Shown: positions 1 through 11,840 of the stretch, one piece after another | Position numbering within the stretch: position 1 is the first letter of the stretch | Layout: each line of letters begins with the position of its first letter | Source: Onthophagus taurus | Lineage: Eukaryota; Arthropoda; Insecta; Coleoptera; Scarabaeidae | Length of the DNA: 64,000 bases | Direction: 5' to 3' | NCBI RefSeq assembly: GCF_036711975.1 | Contig: NC_091967.1 | Span: 7,130,001-7,194,000, forward strand | Program-made: the position numbers and the translations under genes | Notes under the pieces: generated by a model | The model's input: only the letters and a program-made list of their open reading frames with translations | The model's database searches: none | Told to the model about the DNA's origin: nothing

Positions 1-3000
1 TACAATAGCACAAGTATCAATAGGATTGTTGATAACTTGCAAAAGGGTATGAGTAACGTTGACGTGTACAAACCCAAACATCCACAAGCTTGGAATTCTA
101 AGTCGTCGCAGCAACCTCAATATAGTAAGTTAAAAGCGTTCATCTAAACCACCATTTTTTATCTAAATAAATTTAAGCTTGATTAACTAATCGCTTTCGC
201 TTCTGCTTATGCTTATTAGGTAGTGTACCTATTATTGTGCCGATACCAGAACCGGAACCAAGAAGAAGTCCATCGCCATATCCAAACATACCAGATGTTA
301 GTTCCACCCCAGAAATTTTAGCCGAAACGAAATCAAACATAATAAGACCTGTAACCCCAATAAGAAAGGTGGAGGATCCCATTCCCGATCCACCCCCTCG
401 TCCTCGATCGCCTTCCCCTTTTCCAAGCATACCAGATGTTACCACCGAACCCGAAGTTGTGCAAAAAGACGTTGAGTCCTTTAAAACTGCAAAATTTGTT
501 GATCCAAATCGACCAGTTTCGCCGTTTCCAAAGATAGCGGATGTAAAATTAAATCCTGATTTAATTGAGGATGATGTAAAAAAACTTCGCTTTAGTCCTA
601 GATTGGAACAACAGACTAAAATTGATATTGAGGAAAATATCGAGGAGAGCAAAACAATATTGGAAATTAAAAACGTGGAAAAAGTTGTTGAAAACGTAAC
701 TCCTAAAAGTAAGCAAAATGAGATCAAAGATCTTATGGAGATTCCATTTCCCACAATACCAGATTATTCAAAAAAGGAAGATTCATTTGTACCAGATCCT
801 AATTACAAACCATTTTTCACTCCAAAGAAAGCATACGCCCCTATTAACTTAAACAAAAAGTATAGTTTACCAAGCAATCCTTTGCCGAAAAAAGAGGAAG
901 AAATGGAAAAAGCCGAATTTAATTTTGCCGTAGCCGATACTGACTTTAAAGTAGCTGAGCATGTTTTCACTGAAACCACTTCAAATTCAATTCGATCATT
1001 GCAATCGGAAATATTTGAAAGTCAAGGTCATTTTAACGCTAGAAGCGTTTCGCCGTTTAAAGTGTTTATTCCAAAATCCCCAGAACCGGTTCCTCCTGAA
1101 GAACCAGAACCAGAACCTGAACCCCAACCAGTTATAAAAGATCCAACCCCACCTAAAGATATGACCAAAATGCATATCGCCGATCCAGAAACAAGAAAAT
1201 TAATCGATTCCCAAAAAGAATGCTTCTCAGAAATGAAAGAAATCAAAAACGCTTATAAAGATGCCGATGACATGGTGTCTAAGTATCCACTCCCAATAAA
1301 AACTTCACAACTCGATGATGATAATGAGGTTAAAAAGATTTTAGATAAAATGAAAATTACACGGAGTGGTGTGGATAACGATAAACAAGTACAAGAAGAA
1401 ATCAAAGTTGAAGAAATAAACGAAGATAATCGGAAAGCGAGAGAAGAGACTTTGGTAAGAAGCGAAGTTTTGAAAGAAGTTGCAGAAGGTGGGAAAATTG
1501 AACAAGCTCGCAAAACGGAAATTAAAGAAGCTTCGGAAGTTATTAAAGAAGATAGCGGATACAAAACTAAACAAGAACTGAAAGAAAACGATATGAAAAT
1601 GCAAACTTTTGAAGCCTCGAACGATCAAATACAAATTAGAGGGTATAGTACTTCGCAAGTTTCGTCGTCTTCGTCTTATCAAACAAGCACTTCTTATGGA
1701 AATAATGAAAAACAAAAAGAAATTAGAGATGTATCACTAAAGAAAGAAGAAAGTCCTTTAAAGATGGTGGAAACTCCATTAAAGAAGGAAGAAAGTCCCC
1801 CGAAGAAAAAAATTCCACCTCCAGTTGAAAAACCAAAATACAAAAAACCTCCAGAAACAATTATTGGGGCTCGTCCATTATTTGGGCAACTAAACATTAA
1901 TGAGGAATTTAAAAAAGCAGTTGATCTTCGTCAATCATCCAGAATGAAAAAAGGAAAAGCTCATCAACAATCAACTTATATGGTACCCGCGGAAATTCGA
2001 AATGTGCAAAATATTAATGAATCAATGTCGTCTCAATATTCCACCAATGAAGTTGCTCAAGTTCAAACAATTAATATTAGTGAAAATGAGGAAGTTGAAA
2101 AGATTTATTATCAAAGAGAACGAGAATACGAAGTTGATTATCAAACGATTCAAGAAGAAATTATCGTACCGTCTTTCACGTCGAATGTGAAATGTTACAC
2201 AAAATTAAACGATGATCAAATTTATCAAGAGGTTGAGTTACCGCCAAAAATATCAATTGAAATTTTGCCTCCACAGAATTACGCGTACGGAATTCAAGAG
2301 AAGAACGTAGAAAAGATTGAAAGGGAAAAGTATCAGCAACAAAATCAATTTAATATTCAACAATTTTCGACGAGTAAAGAACAATTTATTCATAAACCAC
2401 AAGCGAAATTGCCTACTAATGGCCAACACATCACTAATGGTGATTATATTAAATGTATTAATGATCAACAATCGAAATTAAAATCAGTTGAGTATTCGTA
2501 TCAAGAAAATGTGGGATCTCAAGAAGACGAAGATGAGTACAAGAAAATTCCTGTTAAGTCGTTGATTAAAAATTTTGAAAAATCAGCTATGCCTGCTTTA
2601 AGAGTTAAACAAATTAGAGATCCACTTCCTGATGTAGTGGAGAAATTAAATTCTTCGCGAAGAGCTTCCATCGACCATTCATCTTCGCAAACTGATGTTT
2701 CTAAATATTATACTTCACCGGCAGTGCAAGAACAGCAATATTTGCAACAAGCCGAAAAAGATTTTGACAATTTATTCTATATTGCTAATACAAACGTGGA
2801 AACTAAACATTTTTACCCTGATAAAAAACAAAGTTTTAACCATGCAGAAAATAGTTCTTTTAGAAAATATGAAACGCAAGAAACTTCCTCTGCTTTTGCT
2901 GCTTTTTCCGAACAAGCTTGTTATGCCAATCAAGCATATATTGAAGGCAAGAATAAATGTTGCTTTATTTTAAGTGATGTTTTGTGTATTATGTATTATT

Positions 3001-3376
3001 ACGTACTATGTATTATTTTGTTTAATTTTGTTAAATTGTAAAAAAAATTTTTTTAGGCTCAAGCACTCTTCCAAGAACGATGACTAAAACTCCTCCATCT
3101 CCAAGTTTTAAAGCAGCAGCAGCAACAACACCACCGGTTTTTATCCCTAAAGAAACATCAACTCCGTTATCAAGTTATCCACCTCAACCAAGTTATTCTT
3201 CTCAACAAAGTTATGGCTATCAAGATTACTCTCAAGTTTTACCATCATCCACCCCAAAATTGGATGTAGGTTCCCTTCAAAATTATAATACCGCACCACG
3301 GGGATGGGGTGAAATAAGGGATTTTTATAAACCGGTAACTTTCGATAAACCCAGATCGCCATTTACCGATTTTTAA
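1..3376 (+). CDS. Proline-rich, probably sarcomeric Zasp-like protein, 3' exons (5' partial)
   Basis: Three exons are readable: 1-124 (open at the window edge), 220-2946 and 3057-3376, ending in TAA. Phase matches at both junctions. The large exon encodes about 900 low-complexity residues: three copies near its start of a motif like SPFPxIPDV (about residues 11-21, 58-68 and 94-103 counted from position 237), a degenerate fourth near 170, a Pro-Glu run (about nt 1080-1130), a long Glu/Lys-rich stretch and KKEESP-type repeats near nt 1740-1810. The C-terminus carries YNTAPRGWGEIRDFYKPVTF, which reminds me of C-termini of insect Zasp/PDLIM Z-disc proteins; that name is tentative because any PDZ or LIM domain would lie upstream of the window. 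The second intron appears to use a GC donor (2947, AAG then GCAAGA). A GT donor at 2974 keeps the same phase but adds an odd hydrophobic stretch. An AATAAA lies at 3437. Confidence 0.75.
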
Positions 3377-3785
3377 GATCAATACGAATTGTAACATAAT
3401 ATATTATTACAATTGCTTAAATTTTAAGACACTACTAATAAAAAAAGATGATGTTTTCTTCGTTTATTTGTTTTGTGTAAATATTTGAAGGTTTACTATT
3501 CACCGTTTGCCTACGAACTATTTCGACTGGATCCAGATTCTGGATCGACAGATGCGAGATGTTTTTCGTTTTCTTTGATTTTTTAGTAAGATAACTTATT
3601 ATGTATATATGCTCTACTAATTTCTATTTTTATTTTTCTTGTTAAAAAACTTCTTGCACATATTCTACTTACTATCAGTGACTTTTTGTGTTTTCGAGTG
3701 TATCATTATTTGATGATTGTAAACTGTAGTGCTGGTTATTACAAATAAATTTATTCGTAAAACTATAACCAACATTTTCGTTTTA
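3377..3785. other. Convergent 3'-3' intergenic region
   Basis: This holds the 3' untranslated sequence of the upstream plus-strand gene and of the minus-strand CFAP96 gene. It contains AATAAA at 3437-3442 and a palindromic poly(A) hexamer pair near 3744-3755. I see no other gene. Confidence 0.6.
3744..3755. terminator. Palindromic bidirectional poly(A) signal
   Basis: The sequence AATAAATTTATT reads AATAAA on both strands. It lies 31 bases past the CFAP96 stop codon (3786, minus strand) and about 370 bases past the stop of the plus-strand gene, so it could serve either or both convergent transcripts. The function is inferred from motif and position only. Confidence 0.5.
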
Positions 3786-4977
3786 TTACAAAACAATATT
3801 ATTATCGAGTAAATGTTTTACGTAAGTAGCTTCGTAAGTGTGATAATTATCCTGACAAATATTTATATCCATGTGTTTTGGTATTATTGGTGTTGTATAC
3901 ATCGTCTTTAACGCCATAGACTGAGGATAAAATACAAATACTTCAGGAGCTTGTTTGCGTCTCTTCGGTTGTTTTTTATCTTTTTTCGGCGCTATCCATT
4001 CAGGGAATGGGCTAAAGCAACCTGCATGCATACCACCTTGCTATAAAAAAAGTAGTGTTATTAAAATAGTAATTAGAACGGTATTGATTATTACCCATTT
4101 CGATGGTCCGTTCGGCATCCAGCAATTACTTCTGAATGGTATTATTTTCTCTTTTGGTTTGACATATGTAGGTCCAATTTTTCCGGATGGATCCACAAAA
4201 GGATTTGGGTCGAAATAAGGTTTTGGCTGTATCTTTAAAATCAAAGGCGGAGATGGACCTTTTTTTCCTGTTTTATCTTTCTTTTCCTTTTTAGGTTTTG
4301 GAGTGTATGGGTCTGGCCTAAAAAAAGGGAGCGTATATTTATTAAGTAAAATATTAATATATTAGTACAAAAACGTACACGTGTTCTGGATATTTAGATA
4401 AGCATATATCTGCATAACCAAATCCTCCTTTTTTTCCAGGTCTCGTAGTAAAATTACCTTTCTCGTGGACATACTTTGGTTTTGGTTTTTCGACGCCACT
4501 AAAATATTCAGCTCCCTTCGTGAAACATCCAAAATAATCGTTAGGAGTTGAATGCAATTTTGCAGGGCCTACAGGAGCAAAGATGAGAGTTTTTTGTGGT
4601 TTACCGCCTCTATAAGAAGAAAATAATTTCATTAATTTGTTCCTCTTTGTAACTAATTTTATACTTTTCTTTTTTCTTCTGCCAATTAACTCCTTCGCCT
4701 TCGTATATCCGCCTAAACTCGGTGTCAAAATAACCGTGGGTAGTACCATTCTTAAGCTTTCTACCGCCAGGGTACATATTTTTTCCCTTGAAATAATTTG
4801 CGCCTATAAAATTAAATATATACGTATATATACTTTTATAATTCATTAACTTTGTTTGATACCTTGAGCCGCATATTTAACAGACAAGTGACCATCATCA
4901 ATGAATACTCCAATCCTTTCCAAGTCGGGTTTTCCAAAAGCCGCCCCCAAATTGGTATCATCGAATATTATCGGCAT
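3786..4977 (-). CDS. CFAP96: Cilia- and flagella-associated protein 96 (C4orf47 family)
   Basis: Five minus-strand exons join in phase: 4863-4977, 4665-4803, 4379-4609, 4095-4317 and 3786-4040, giving 320 residues, close to the roughly 309 of vertebrate CFAP96. The start at 4977 yields a protein opening MPIIFDDTNLGAAFGKPDLE. Family hallmarks appear in order: GKPDLERIGVF near the N-terminus, then YPGG, HGYFDTEFRRIYEGEG, RPGKKGGFGYADI and finally GGMHAGCFSPFPEW. The family is a small soluble protein of motile cilia and sperm flagella, associated with the axoneme or basal body. In an insect, expression would be expected mainly in testis and ciliated sensory neurons (inference). All donors are GT and acceptors AG; introns are only 54-61 bases. 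It converges with the upstream plus-strand gene. Confidence 0.92.
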
Positions 4978-5509
4978 TGTAAAAAAGTTTAATTTTGATT
5001 TACACAACCAACAAAAATCAAAAAAAATATATTAAATTTTAAGTATTAAACTTAAAGGTTAGATGTGACTTTGTAAAACATAATTTGAAAGAAATATTTG
5101 ATGCAAACATACTAAGATTTCTCACTTAATATTTATGAAATGTTGTGTATACAAAACAGAAGAGCTTGAAGCCCAATATTATCTTTTACATTTGCACTAA
5201 TGCAAAACCTTTTCTTATATTGTAATAAATTGATATTAAACGTAAAGATAAAAGTGTATAACTTCCAGAAAATTTCGCGATGTTATTTTAAGATAAATTC
5301 TTAATCGGTTCAGAGTCTTCATCTCTGTTAATTGATTAACAAAATAGACTTAAGAAAATTAATTACAACAATTCATATTCTCAGGGAAAGTAGTGACACC
5401 TATTGAAATTTTTACAAAAACCTATATAATTTAGGAACACATACATCAGAAGCGTCGACGTGAGATGTCTCTACTGTGATAGATATCTACAAACATTTTG
5501 GGTTACCTA
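4978..5509. other. Upstream region of CFAP96, no gene seen
   Basis: AT-rich sequence upstream of the CFAP96 start codon. It presumably holds the promoter, but I cannot point to a convincing TATA box, initiator or X-box. No ORF of interest is present. Confidence 0.4.
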
Positions 5510-5682
5510 AAGCCGTGTGTCCACTACCAAGTTTTCTTGCGGAAGTTGCTTCCAGAAGTGACTTCCAGAAGTTTTTGTCGTGTAAACACGACAAAAACAT
5601 ACGTCTTTACACGACAAAAACTTCTGGGAGTCACTTCTGGAAGCAACTTCCGCAAGAAAACTTGGTAGTGGACACACGGCTT
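5510..5682. repeat. Near-perfect inverted repeat with 77-bp arms
   Basis: The left arm (5510-5586) and right arm (5606-5682) are reverse complements apart from about one base, separated by 19 bases. The arms contain short internal direct repeats of CTTCCAGAAGTGACTTCCAG type. As RNA it would fold into a long almost perfect hairpin. It directly abuts the CTAG-rich hairpins that follow. No transposase or coding function is evident, although an 80-codon frame happens to run through it. Confidence 0.9.
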
Positions 5683-6000
5683 AACACTAGACCTAGAACT
5701 AGAAAGTTTCGGGTTTAGCCATGCGTCTTCAGACTTTCTAGTTCTAGGTCTAGTCTTAGTTTTAGTTTTGCACTAGCACTATGACTAGAACTAACACAAG
5801 ACCTAGAACTAGAATCATTCGGGTTTAGCCGTCTTGAGAGACGTGCGGCTAAATCCGAATGTTTCTAGATCTAGGTCTAGTGTTAGTTCCAGTTTTAATT
5901 GTTATTCAGCGTTAGATTGTTTTATATTTTTATTGAACGAAAAGTAGAACTAACACTACACCTAGAACTAGAAACATTCGGGTTTAGCCGTGCGTCAAAA
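5683..6000. repeat. CTAG-hexamer hairpin cluster, locus 1
   Basis: Two and a half copies of a palindromic module lie at about 5683-5755, 5788-5888 and 5948-6000. Each complete copy has arms built on degenerate CTAGAA/CTAGAC hexamers followed by ATTCGGGTTTAGCC, folding back on the complementary sequence. The copies are separated by spacers that include TTGTTATTCAGCG and ATTTTTATTGAAC, which recur at two further loci (13.8 and 23.8 kb). Confidence 0.85.
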
Positions 6001-6151
6001 TTCAGGATTGTCACCTTTTTCCAAACATAACTTTTTCTTTACAAAGCTACCCAATGCCGATACTATTAAGCTATGTTGCATTTTATGTGGGACAGTGCAA
6101 GTGCCTAGTAGTTTCGCAACTATGGTAACTGCATTCATATATTGCGAGTTA

Positions 6152-7153
6152 TACAGGATGATTTATAACATACGGAGCAGACTAAAAGGGTAGGTACTAG
6201 GGGCCAAATTAAAAATATTTTCTTAATAATGTTTTTATCACAACTTAATAATCACAAAGATATAGAACGTTAAAGTTGAATTAATGGCCGAGCTTTTCTT
6301 ACCATATACAGTATTACATTACGTTTAAATTCAAACTGCGAATAGTTTGGGGTTACTTAAACAATGCATAATTAACAAAAATAATAAAATCTTTGTAATA
6401 TAGCAGTTACTTCTATTTAAAAATGTGTTAAAACGCTCTAAAACTAGTGTTTTTTTTGTTGAGAACCGCTGATACCATGTTTTTATTACTGCCAATCCAG
6501 TTAACTTGGTTACTTAGCAGCGGACATGTCATTTAACAGTTAATAAACAATGTCATTTAACGTCAAAATTAGAACTATTACAAATCAAAAAGTACAATGG
6601 CAGGATGCCTTCAGAAAACACTTTTCTTCGGTTAGAGAGGCAACCTAAGAAAGGTCTTGGTGGCGGTAGATCAAATAGATATAGAGTGAATGTAGAAGGA
6701 GAAGTTGTAGAAATTGTTGATGCAGATGCAAGTACTAATACTCGTCAAATTTCTCACCAACTCGAAGTTTCCCAGAACATTGTTTGGCGTACATTGCAAA
6801 GTAATGGCTTATACCCCTACCATTTACAAAAGGTGCAAGGACTGGTTCCCGCTTATTAACATCTATTATTTCTTTTAACAAATTACCTATTATCTAAAAT
6901 AACAAAACTACTGAAATAATAAATTGTCTTGTTTTACAGCTCCTTCAAAAATGATGATGGCGTTGATAAGTATTTTAATTGTTTTTACTGAACAGTGGTT
7001 CTCAAAAATGGACATTAAATTGTTTAAAAAATTAACATGCGATATCTATGTAACTATTAAGTTTTTAACAAAACATTATTAAGAAAATCTCTTCAGTTTT
7101 ACCTCTAGTACTTACTCTTTCAGTCTGCTCCGTATGTTATAAATCACCCTGTA
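6152..7153. mobile_element. Tc1/mariner-type DNA transposon, non-autonomous, about 1 kb
   Basis: The left end (TACAGGATGATTTATAACAT at 6152) and the right end (complement of the sequence ending at 7153) are terminal inverted repeats that stay recognisable for about 90 bases. TA dinucleotides at 6150-6151 and 7154-7155 fit a TA target-site duplication. The interior holds an 84-codon transposase fragment (6605-6859). The rest of a transposase, including the catalytic domain, is missing, so the element could move only with help from elsewhere. Its right end lies about 230 bases upstream of the first esterase start codon. Confidence 0.85.
6605..6859 (+). pseudogene. Transposase N-terminal helix-turn-helix fragment
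   Basis: The 84-residue frame contains STNTRQISHQLEVSQNIVWR followed by LYPYHLQKVQ, a pattern I know from the DNA-binding region of insect Tc1/mariner-related transposases (often annotated DUF4817 proteins). The downstream DDE catalytic domain is absent and the frame stops at 6859, so it is a deleted copy. Confidence 0.7.
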
Positions 7154-7381
7154 TAAAATTCCCGGTATATCTATTTGATAACAGATAAATTTTCAAGCAA
7201 CGCCTAATTATTTCAATACTTTTTTTATCATGAGTTTACAAGTAGGTGTTTATAAATTAATCGCTTAGTCAACTCACTTAAAAAACCGTATCTTTTTTAG
7301 TATCATATCTAGGTTATCGTTTTGAAGCTGGATTTGTTTAGTTGGAATCACCACGTTGCGTCGTTTAAATCAAAAAGTAAC

Positions 7382-9348
7382 ATGTTCCGTATTATACTTT
7401 TCGTAATTATTTTTGGTAAGATTCTTATAACTAACAATAAAATATAAATACACCAATGTTTGTAACTTTCCATGTTTAAAGCATCAACTGGCGCCGAAAA
7501 AGATCTTATTCTACAACTAGAAGATGGTTTAGTTGAGGGGTTTTATAAAACTTCTTATCACGGACGTAAATTCGCATCGTTTGAAGGAATTCCTTTTGCG
7601 ACACCTCCTATACAAAAATATCGATTTAGGGTAATTTAATCTAAAAACTTAAAATTTTTTATTTATTGTCATTATATTTTAGTCCCCACAACCTGCACAA
7701 AAATGGAACGGAACTTTATTAGCAAATCAACTTTATACATGCCTACAACTAGATCTAGCTGGAGAAAAAGTACTTGGTACTGAAGATTGTCTTTACATCA
7801 ACGTTTATGTTCCAAAAGAAAAAATTAATCGTGAAGATAAATTAGATGTTATCGTTCACATTCATGGAGGTGCTTTTATGTTTGGAAATGGCCACAGTAA
7901 CTCAGGTCCATCCAAAATTATGGACCGTGATGTAATCTTTGTTAATTTTAATTATCGTCTTGGTCCATTTGGATTTTTAGCCACCGAAGATGACGTTTTT
8001 CACGGTAATTACGGTATGAAAGACCAAATCTTAGCTTTAAAATGGGTTCAAGCAAACATAGAACATTTCGGCGGAAATAAAGATTCAGTTACAATTATTG
8101 GTGCATCTGCTGGTGGAGCTAGTGTACATTTACATTATTTCAATTGGGACACTGAGGAAGTTTTATTTCATAGAGGGTGGGCTCAAAGTGGGGCCGCTTT
8201 AAATCCTTGGGCGGTAAGAATGAGTTCTTGGCCAAACGCAAAGAAATTAATTAACGATGTTGGGTGTAAAGATGAAAATATTAAAGTGACTTTGAGGTGT
8301 ATGAGACAAAGAAGCGCTTTACAAATCGCTGAAAGTGTAAATGGGCTTTATTTGAAACCATTGTTGCCTTTAGCACCTTTTGCACCAAATTCTGAATTAA
8401 TGAGTACGAATAATCAAGATCCTTTTTTGATAACTCCACCTTTTGTGCAACTTAAAAGTGGTCATGTTTTGGATCGACCTTTAATTATTTCTCAAGTTAC
8501 GGATGAGGGAATAATTCCATCAGCACGTAATTCATAAAATTGAAATCATAACAAAGCATATTGTTAACGAAATTTTTTAGTGTATCATAACAATTTAGAA
8601 GAAATTGATAGAGATTGGAATAAATTAGCACCATACATATTGGAATTTTACCATGCTCCAGAAGAAGATTGGGTGGAAATTTCCGAAAAAATCAAAGAAT
8701 TTTATTTTAAAGGAGAAAATATCACTAAATCTAACTTTGAATCGTTTCTAAAGGTTTGTACCCAACGTCTATTTCATATGGGAGCTGAAAAATCAGCAAA
8801 GATGCAAGCCAACATTTCTAATTCTAACGTTTACTTTTTGATGTTTGGTTATCTCGGAGCTGGAAATCTAATAAAGACATTTTATAACGCTGATATAGGT
8901 AAGAAGCTACCTAATATATTTATTTAAGTTTATTTGTTTTTTATTAATTTTTTAGAGGCTGTGGGGCATGGAGAAGACGGAAAATATTTCTATGATATGG
9001 AAATACTGGAAGATGCAACATTATCTCCGGAAGAAGAAAAAATGAAAGATATTTTGTTAGATTTTTTGGTTTCTTTTGCTAAAACAGGGTTTGTTGTGTT
9101 TAAAAATATACTTCAAATTCAAAACTTTAACATTATAAATATCTTTTAGCAAACCAACTTCTGCTGATATTAAATGGAATCCAATTCCTAAAGAAGGAAA
9201 TTTAAAATATTTATTTATTAAGAGTCCGGATGATATCCAAATGAAATCTACAAAACGTTTGGGAGCTTACGAATTTTGGAAATCGTTGGGAATTAAAGAA
9301 GAGGACAACCTGTATCATTTTACTTCGGCAGGAATCGAAATAAAATGA
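7382..9348 (+). CDS. Secreted type-B carboxylesterase, copy 1
   Basis: Six exons (7382-7415, 7482-7630, 7683-8526, 8581-8898, 8956-9088, 9150-9348) join in phase to give 558 residues, normal for the carboxylesterase/cholinesterase family. The protein opens with a signal peptide (MFRIILFVIIFASTGAEKD). Family motifs are EDCLYINVYVP, HGGAF (oxyanion hole) and GASAGGA, with the nucleophile at about Ser203. About Glu336 (TDEG) and His453 (GHGED) complete the triad, so it should be catalytically competent. The family hydrolyses carboxylic esters; substrate cannot be read from sequence, and juvenile hormone, odorant, pheromone and xenobiotic ester roles are all possible. No GQSAG motif typical of juvenile hormone esterase is present. 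It lies 523 bases upstream of a close paralogue with the same exon structure. Confidence 0.93.
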
Positions 9349-9871
9349 TTTAAAATGAAGTTTTATTTTATTGTAAATTTTTCTCATTTTGTTTATTTTA
9401 TTTTTACAAATGAAAAATGATATTCCAGGTTCTTTATGAAGGTTATTATTATTCTTAATACCAGTATAATTATCAAGCTTTACAGTTTTACATTGTTGGG
9501 TGAGCTTAATTTTCTTTTAAAACTTCAATTATCCTGAGAAAGCCCATATTATTATGATTCTTCGCTTTATTGATTCGAACCAAATTTGGTTTTAGCACAT
9601 TTAATTCCTTTTTTGAAACTCATGAATCACCGGAAGCGATTTTCTAGCAACAATACAACCCAATTAGTTCAGTACTTTTCTCATTAGGCATTTACGAGTA
9701 TTTATCAATTTATCCGGTTACACAACTTACCCAAAAACACTTTTTTTATCATCATCTCGTCGAGGTTATCATTTCAAATTATAATCGCTTTAACGATAGA
9801 ATTTTTTACACGTCAAGACCACTCGAGTGGTTTTAGTTGAACACGAAACGTTGTTTAAATTGATAAACAAC
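9349..9871. other. Spacer between tandem esterases
   Basis: This contains the 3' untranslated region of copy 1 and the promoter of copy 2. The part from about 9640 to 9871 resembles the region upstream of copy 1 (shared AGGTTATC and CGTTG...TTTAAAT near the start codons), so the duplicated unit included promoter sequence. Confidence 0.5.
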
Positions 9872-11840
9872 ATGTTCTATTTCGTACTTTTCGCACTAAT
9901 TTTTGGTAAGTTTCTCTAACAAAAATTTTTAATTAATAAATAATTTTGTTTAATAAATTTAGCTTCAACCGGTGCAGAAAAAGATCTTATTCTTCAACTT
10001 GAAGATGGTTTAGTGGAGGGTTTTTACAAAACTTCTTATAACGGACGTAAATATGCTTCGTTTGAAGGAATTCCTTTTGCTACACCTCCTATACAAAAAT
10101 ACAGATTTAGGGTAATTTAATTTATAATCTAAAATTTTTTTATTTTATTCATTATATTTTAGTCCCCACAACCTGCACAAAAATGGAACGGAACTTTACC
10201 AGCAAATCAAGTATATACATGCATACAATTAGCAGGAGATAAAGTATTTGGAACAGAAGATTGTCTTTACATCAACGTTTATGTTCCAAAAGAAAAAATT
10301 AATCGCGAAGACAAATTGGATGTTATCGTCCACATTCATGGGGGTGCTTTCATGATGGGAAGCGGTCACAGTTTCGCGGGTCCATCAAAAATCATGGACC
10401 GCGATGTAATTTTAGTTAATTTTAATTATCGTCTCGGCCCATTTGGCTTCTTAGCAACCGAAGACGACGTTTTTCATGGTAATTACGGAATGAAGGATCA
10501 AATCCAAGCTTTAAGATGGGTTCAAGCAAACATAGAACATTTTGGCGGGAACAAAGATTCAGTTACAATTATTGGTTTATCTGCTGGTGGAGCTAGCGTT
10601 CATTTACATTATTTTAATTGGGATACTGAAGAGGTTTTATTCCATAAAGGGTGGGCGCAAAGTGGGGCCGCTTTAAATCCTTGGGCGGTAAGAATGAGTT
10701 CTTGGCCAAACGCAAAGAAATTAATTAATGACGTTGGATGTAAAGATGAAAATATAAAAGTGACTTTGAGATGCATGAGGCAAAGAACTGCTATACAAAT
10801 TGCCGAAAGTGTAAAAGGGATTTATTTGAAGCCGTTGTTGCCTTTAGCACCTTTTGCGCCAAATTCTGAATTAATGAGTACGAATAATCAAGACCCTTTT
10901 TTGATAACTCCACCTTACGTGCAACTTAAAAGCGGGCATGTTTTGGATCGACCTTTTATTATTTCTCAAACTACAGATGAAGGAATGTTACCAGCAGCAA
11001 GTAAACAAAAAAATTGAAATCTTAATAAAACAATATTGTAAAAAAATTTTTTGTAGTGTATTATAATAATTTAGACGAAATTGATAGAGATTGGAACAAA
11101 TTAGCACCATACATGTTGGAATTTTACCATGCTCCGGAAGAAGATTGGGTGGAAATTTCCGAAAAAATCAAAGATTTTTATTTTAAAGGAGAAAACATCA
11201 CTAAATCTAATTTTAAATCGTTCCTAAAGGTTTGTAATCAACGTCTATTTCACATGGGAGCTGAAAAATCAGCCAAAATGCAAGCAAATATTTCAAATTC
11301 AGACGTTTACTTTTTAATGTTTGGTTATCCTGGAGCTGATAATCCTATGAAGACACTATACAACGCAGAAGTGGGTAAGAAATTAATTAATAAATTTAAT
11401 CTTTATTAAAATAATAAATTGATATACTGTACTATATAATTATTTTTTTAGAGGGTGTTGGACATGGATATGACGCAAAATTCTTTTATGATTTTGAAAT
11501 GTTGATGGGTGCAAGATTAACTCCCGAAGAAGAAAAAATGAAAGATATTATGCTAGACTTTTTGGTCTCTTTTGCTAAAACCGGGTTTGTTTAAAAAAAA
11601 TGCTATACATTTTAAACATTTATGTCATAAATTTCTTGTAGTAAACCAACTTCTAATGGTGTTGAATGGAACCCAGTTGCCAAGGAAGGAAATTTAAAAT
11701 ATTTATTTATTAAAAATCCTGAAGATATTCAAATGAAATCTACGAAACGTTTGGGAGCTTACGAATTTTGGAAATCGTTGGGAATCAAAGAGGAGGAAAA
11801 TCTTTATCATTTTACAGCGGCAGGAATCGAAATAAAATAA
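9872..11840 (+). CDS. Secreted type-B carboxylesterase, copy 2
   Basis: Six exons (9872-9905, 9963-10111, 10163-11000, 11057-11374, 11452-11584, 11642-11840) give 556 residues. Exon lengths match copy 1 except exon 3, two codons shorter (copy 1 CLQLDLAGEK against copy 2 CIQLAGDK). The signal peptide is MFYFVLFALIFASTGAEKD. The nucleophile motif is GLSAGGA (about Ser201), with Glu334 (TDEG) and His451 (GHGYD), so the triad is intact. One difference, Leu for Ala beside the nucleophile, could tune substrate choice (inference). Paralogous protein sequences are nearly identical in exons 2-4 and diverge most in exons 1 and 5. AATAAA at 11914-11919 is a good poly(A) signal. No frameshift or stop is seen. 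Confidence 0.93.

Noticed and set aside
173-754. 193-codon open frame antisense to the proline-rich gene
   Set aside because: It is the complement of SP/PEP-rich codons; Gly/Ser-rich translation has no recognisable domain and the plus strand is clearly coding.
4041-4846. Plus-strand ORFs across the CFAP96 region
   Set aside because: They are shadows; the minus strand carries the conserved exons with intact splice sites.
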